A stretch of DNA of 34,273 nucleotides, taken from an uncultured Collinsella sp. (GTDB lineage Bacteria; Actinomycetota; Coriobacteriia; Coriobacteriales; Coriobacteriaceae). The notes under the pieces were generated by a model that saw only the letters and a list, made by a program, of their open reading frames with translations, did no database searches and had not been told where the DNA came from. The stretch lies in contig CABQHZ010000007.1 of NCBI GenBank assembly GCA_902464175.1, forward strand, positions 1 to 34,273, given 5' to 3'. Made by a program: the position numbers and the translations under genes. Shown here piece by piece: positions 31,246 to 34,273 of the stretch. Numbering within the stretch: position 1 is the first letter of the stretch; each line of letters begins with the position of its first letter.

Positions 31246-31751
31246 GTGTATTGATCAGCAACGATGCCGAGCTCGATACGCTGCTCGACGCGCAGGAGGT
31301 GGAGCACATCTGCGAGGTTGTGCTTGCCGCCGAGGGCGTTGAACGTGAAGTCGAGATTTCCCTTTCGTATGTCGACGAGGACGAGATGCACGAGCTCAAC
31401 CACGAGTGGCGTGGCATCGACCGCACCACCGATGTGCTCTCGTTTGAATGCGACTCGGCCTTTGACGAGGATATTCCCGCCGACGAGACGCTCGAGCTCG
31501 GCGATATCATCTTGGCCCCGCAGGTCATTGCCCGTCAGGCCCCCGGCTTTGGCAATAGCCCTGCCGACGAGTGCCGCCTGATGCTCGTACACGGCATGCT
31601 ACACCTGCTGGGGTATGACCATATCGAGGACGACGAGGCCGAGGTCATGGAGGCCCGCGAGGACGCTATCCTGCGCGATCTGGCGCTCGAGCGCGGCGAG
31701 GACCCCAAACTCGTTCACGTCGGCCCCATCACCAATCATGCCCACGACTAG
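31242..31751 (+). CDS. ybeY: Endoribonuclease YbeY (rRNA maturation factor)
   Basis: Zinc-dependent single-strand RNase for 16S rRNA 3' maturation and ribosome quality control. The metal motif HGMLHLLGYDH has ligands His117, His121 and His127, and TDVLSFE is a family signature. It has 169 residues. The start is TTG at 31242, five bases after AAAGGAG, overlapping the phoH stop by four bases. No in-frame ATG or GTG is better placed. Confidence 0.95.
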   Translation: MSVLISNDAELDTLLDAQEVEHICEVVLAAEGVEREVEISLSYVDEDEMHELNHEWRGIDRTTDVLSFECDSAFDEDIPADETLELGDIILAPQVIARQAPGFGNSPADECRLMLVHGMLHLLGYDHIEDDEAEVMEAREDAILRDLALERGEDPKLVHVGPITNHAHD

Positions 31752-31760
31752 GAGCCGCTT

Positions 31761-32138
31761 ATGATTCCCGGATCGAACAAGGACCATCCGTCCTTTTTAA
31801 AGTCGTTCTCCTACGCCATGGAGGGCTTCGTCACCGCCGTCAAGACCGAGCGCAACATTAAGGTTATGCTCGTAGCGGGCGTGTGCACCATCATTGCCGG
31901 CTGCATCGTGGGGCTCGACATTGCCGAGTGGGCCACGATTATCATCTGCTGCGGCCTGGTGATTCACGGCGAGCTGTGCAATACCGCCATGGAGGCCATT
32001 GTCGATCTGGCGACCCAGGAGCTCCATCCGCTGGCAAAACGCGCCAAGGACATCGCCGCCGCCTCGGTATACGTACTTTCAATCACCGCCGCGATTGTGG
32101 GCTTGCTGGTATTTGCCCACGCGCTCGGCTTTATTTAG
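31761..32138 (+). CDS. dgkA: Diacylglycerol/undecaprenol kinase
   Basis: Small membrane kinase with three predicted helices (about 34-52, 56-75, 100-122). The active-site signature is GELCNTAMEAIVDLA and then HPLAKRAKDIAAASV. Gram-positive members phosphorylate undecaprenol for cell-wall lipid recycling, which is the likelier role here. It has 125 residues, full length. The ATG at 31761 lies nine bases after ybeY. The ybeY-dgkA-era order is common in Gram-positive bacteria. Confidence 0.93.
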   Translation: MIPGSNKDHPSFLKSFSYAMEGFVTAVKTERNIKVMLVAGVCTIIAGCIVGLDIAEWATIIICCGLVIHGELCNTAMEAIVDLATQELHPLAKRAKDIAAASVYVLSITAAIVGLLVFAHALGFI

Positions 32139-32150
32139 AAAGGGATTCCC

Positions 32151-33218
32151 ATGTCCGACAATATGCAGCCTATCGATGAAATTTTGGACGACGAGTCCCC
32201 GGATGCTAAGGCGACCGAGGCCTATGAGGAAGTCGAGGAGTTCGACCCGTTTGAGGGCATGAGCGACGAGGAACTCGACGCCCTGTGCGACGAGGACGAC
32301 AGCCTCGCGCGCTTTGGCGACGTTGAGCCCGGTTTCCGCAGTGGCTTCGTGGCCTTGGTCGGCCGCCCCAACGCCGGTAAGTCAACGCTGCTCAACGCCT
32401 GCTATGGCAAAAAGGTCGCCATCACCTCGCCGGTGGCCCAGACGACCCGCCGTCGCATGCGCGCCGTCGTCAACCGCCCCGGCTACCAGCTGGTCTTTGT
32501 CGATACCCCGGGTATCCACAAGCCCAAGGACGGTCTAGGGTCCGAGCTCAACAAGAGCGCGCTGTTCGAGCTGAACGATGTCGATGTTGTCGCGTTTTTG
32601 ATTGATGCCACTAAACCGATCGGCAGGGGAGACGCCTGGGTTGCCGAGCGTGTCAGATGCGCCCGTTGCAAGAAGGTCCTGGTGCTCACCAAGGCCGATG
32701 AAGCCGACCCCGCCCAGGTCATGGAGCAGCTTAAGGCCGCCCACGAGCTTATGGAATATGACGACGAGATCGTGACGTCGTCTGTCAAGAACTTTAACGT
32801 CGATGCGTTTATCGAGACTGTCGCACACTTTTTGCCCGAGGGTCCGCGTTGGTTCCCCGAGGACATGGGTACCGACGCTTCCGATGAGACGCTCGTTGCC
32901 GAGTTTGTGCGCGAGAAGGTCTTGCGCCGCACCCGTGATGAGATCCCGCACTCCGTGGGCGTGATTTGCGATGCGCTTGAGCAGACCAAGAAGGTGCTGC
33001 GCGTGCACGCCACCATTTACGTCGAGCGCGAGGGCCAAAAGGGCATCATCATCGGCAAGGGCGGCGAGATGATCAAACATATCGGCATCGACGCCCGTCG
33101 CGACCTTGAGCGCATCTTTGGCACCCAGGTCTTTTTGGAGCTGGACGTGAAGGTCAAGGCCGGCTGGCGTGACGACGAGGCCCAGATTCGCCGCTTTGGC
33201 TATAACGCCGAGGATTAG
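32151..33218 (+). CDS. era: GTPase Era with an acidic N-terminal extension
   Basis: GTPase that binds the 3' end of 16S rRNA during small-subunit assembly. The G1 motif GRPNAGKS is at 71-78, followed by DTPGIHKPKDGLG, LTKAD as G4 and the KH domain loop GIIIGKGGEMIK. At 355 residues it is about 60 residues longer than usual because of an N-terminal extension very rich in Asp and Glu. The ATG at 32151 has GAAAGGG upstream. No start lies just before the G domain except within coding sequence, so the extension is probably real. dgkA and recO flank it, the usual context. Confidence 0.95.
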   Translation: MSDNMQPIDEILDDESPDAKATEAYEEVEEFDPFEGMSDEELDALCDEDDSLARFGDVEPGFRSGFVALVGRPNAGKSTLLNACYGKKVAITSPVAQTTRRRMRAVVNRPGYQLVFVDTPGIHKPKDGLGSELNKSALFELNDVDVVAFLIDATKPIGRGDAWVAERVRCARCKKVLVLTKADEADPAQVMEQLKAAHELMEYDDEIVTSSVKNFNVDAFIETVAHFLPEGPRWFPEDMGTDASDETLVAEFVREKVLRRTRDEIPHSVGVICDALEQTKKVLRVHATIYVEREGQKGIIIGKGGEMIKHIGIDARRDLERIFGTQVFLELDVKVKAGWRDDEAQIRRFGYNAED

Positions 33219-33233
33219 GGACACGCGGCGCGA

Positions 33234-33983
33234 ATGGCAGGTTCTCGTACATATCGCACGAAAGTGCTCGTGCTCGATAAGACGAAGCTCAAAGAGACGG
33301 ACCTGATCCTGACAATGCTTGACGAGCGGGGTCGGCAGGTTCGTGCTGTGGCAAAGGGCGCCCGCAAACCCGGCGGACGCCTGGCTGCGCGCTGCGAGAT
33401 GTTCTGTACCGTTGATCTGCTGCTTGCGCATGGACGGTCGCTCGACGTGGTTTCCCAGGCCGAGCTTATGGAGGCGCCGCTCGGCGCTGCTCCCGATTAC
33501 GAGATGACATGCGCCGCAAGCGCGATCGCCGAGGTCGCGCGCGTGTGCTCGTTCGAGGACGCCGAGGACCCGTTTACCTTTGCCATAACGCAGCGAGCGC
33601 TTGCCCTGGTGGGCAGCGGGCTCGACGCGGCGCATATGGATCTACTTGTGGCGGCATATGTCTTTAAGCTGCTGTCGCACGTTGGCTATCGACCCGATTT
33701 TTCGGCCTGCGTGCTGTGCGGAGACCCCATGCTGTCGTATTTTTCGCCCCAGGCGGGCGGTCTCATGTGCGGGTCGTGCGCGTCGAGCGTTCCGGGTGCC
33801 GAGCTGGTGTCGACCGGTGAGGTCGCGTGGCTGCGCGCCCTCATGTCCATGACCTTCGATGCGCTTATGGTCGAGAGGATCGACACGCATACGGCGGCGT
33901 TCTTGCTCGGGCTTTCGCATGTGTGGGCTGCGACGCACACCGATCAGCGCCTCCGTGCGATGGAATTCATGTTGGGTCGGTGA
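33234..33983 (+). CDS. recO: DNA repair protein RecO
   Basis: Recombination mediator that helps load RecA with RecR. The N-terminal OB fold (RTYRTKVLVLDKTKLKETDL) is followed by a helical domain and a zinc-binding cluster made of CVLCGDP and MCGSCASS, at about 159-182. It has 249 residues. The ATG at 33234 lies 15 bases after era. The era-recO order is widespread. The end of the gene is followed by the rpsO promoter region without a visible terminator. Confidence 0.94.
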   Translation: MAGSRTYRTKVLVLDKTKLKETDLILTMLDERGRQVRAVAKGARKPGGRLAARCEMFCTVDLLLAHGRSLDVVSQAELMEAPLGAAPDYEMTCAASAIAEVARVCSFEDAEDPFTFAITQRALALVGSGLDAAHMDLLVAAYVFKLLSHVGYRPDFSACVLCGDPMLSYFSPQAGGLMCGSCASSVPGAELVSTGEVAWLRALMSMTFDALMVERIDTHTAAFLLGLSHVWAATHTDQRLRAMEFMLGR

Positions 33984-34006
33984 TGATGCGCAGGCACGGG
34001 CTGCTT

Positions 34007-34016
34007 GTGGTAACAT
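34007..34016 (+). promoter_or_regulatory. Extended minus-10 of rpsO
   Basis: TGTGGTAACAT contains TG-G-TAACAT with the hexamer at 34011-34016. Transcription would start near 34023, leaving a leader of about 100 bases before rpsO. Confidence 0.45.
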
Positions 34017-34075
34017 ACCGACCTGTTGGTACCTCGACCTTGGTTGCTCGCTCCACCGGCGGCTTCCCAGTCCGA

Positions 34076-34101
34076 GGCGAATCGAGTCGCCCGTGGGCGA
34101 C
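34076..34101 (+). promoter_or_regulatory. Alternative hairpins in the rpsO leader
   Basis: TCGCC (34087-34091) can pair with GGCGA upstream (34076-34080) or with GGCGA downstream (34096-34100). The second pairing extends to GTCGCC/GGCGAC with a CGTG loop. The two hairpins exclude each other and lie just before the Shine-Dalgarno AAAGGTG (34110-34116). Confidence 0.5.
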
Positions 34102-34121
34102 GCAAAACGAAAGGTGAAACA

Positions 34122-34273
34122 ATGACTGTTTCCAAAGAGCGCAAGGCGGAGCTGACTGCCCAGTTCGGTAACACCCCGGTCGATACCGGCAACCCCAAGG
34201 TTCAGGTCGCCATCCTGACCGAGCGCATCAAGGAGCTGACCGAGCACATGAAGTCCCACCAGAAGGACTTCCA
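34122..34273 (+). CDS. rpsO: 30S ribosomal protein S15, 3' part beyond the window
   Basis: The first 50 residues of S15 (MTVSKERKAELTAQFG and following, with LTERIKELTEHMKSH), which binds the central 16S rRNA junction. The ATG at 34122 has AAAGGTG about six bases upstream. The gene runs off the window end, so roughly 40 residues are missing. It has its own promoter candidate and a structured leader. Confidence 0.95.
   Translation, partial: MTVSKERKAELTAQFGNTPVDTGNPKVQVAILTERIKELTEHMKSHQKDF

Overview
The window is a gene-dense, GC-rich chromosomal segment of an anaerobic actinobacterium. I infer a member of Coriobacteriia, most likely Collinsella or a close relative. The actinobacterial side rests on the order mihF-gmk-rpoZ and on the mihF gene itself, which is confined to Actinomycetota. 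The anaerobic, fermentative side rests on a full-length AdhE and on the NAD-type class 1B dihydroorotate dehydrogenase pair PyrK/PyrD. The genus is inference from general resemblance, not a database match.

Layout. 1-4140: end of an isoprenoid/translation operon, a site-2 protease (cut at the window edge), ispG and proS, closed by a strong terminator. 4317-7818 (minus): adhE followed by an APH-fold small-molecule kinase. 7819-9111: an accessory island with a REP-associated tyrosine transposase (RAYT) between two 49-bp inverted copies of a GTCTGTCCCC-type palindromic repeat; its ribosome binding site lies in a perfect 10-bp stem. 9112-9300 (minus): rpmB. 9301-15075: pyrimidine operon pyrR-pyrB-pyrC-pyrK-pyrD-pyrF, preceded by a clear transcription attenuator. 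15315-17725: mihF-gmk-rpoZ-thiI. 17939-21993: competence genes comEA-comEC, then holA. 22127-22393: rpsT. 22490-26584: lepA-dusB-hemW. 26643-28976: two tandem dnaJ-like genes, the first with a membrane tail in place of the usual C-terminal domain. 28986-33983: mtaB-phoH-ybeY-dgkA-era-recO, tightly packed. 34122-end: start of rpsO.

Most of the window is housekeeping: translation and tRNA modification (proS, thiI, dusB, mtaB, lepA, rpmB, rpsT, rpsO, ybeY, era), nucleotide synthesis (pyr genes, gmk), DNA uptake, replication and repair (comEA, comEC, holA, recO), and fermentation (adhE). Transcription units mostly run left to right, with adhE/kinase and rpmB as exceptions. Many genes overlap by 1-20 bases and GTG or TTG starts are common.

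The features most worth a second look are the RAYT island, the membrane-tailed DnaJ, a winged-helix-like insertion in the intramembrane protease, the tandem operator upstream of adhE, and several structured leaders (pyrR, rpsT, rpsO). I saw no tRNA, rRNA, CRISPR array, phage genes or defence island.
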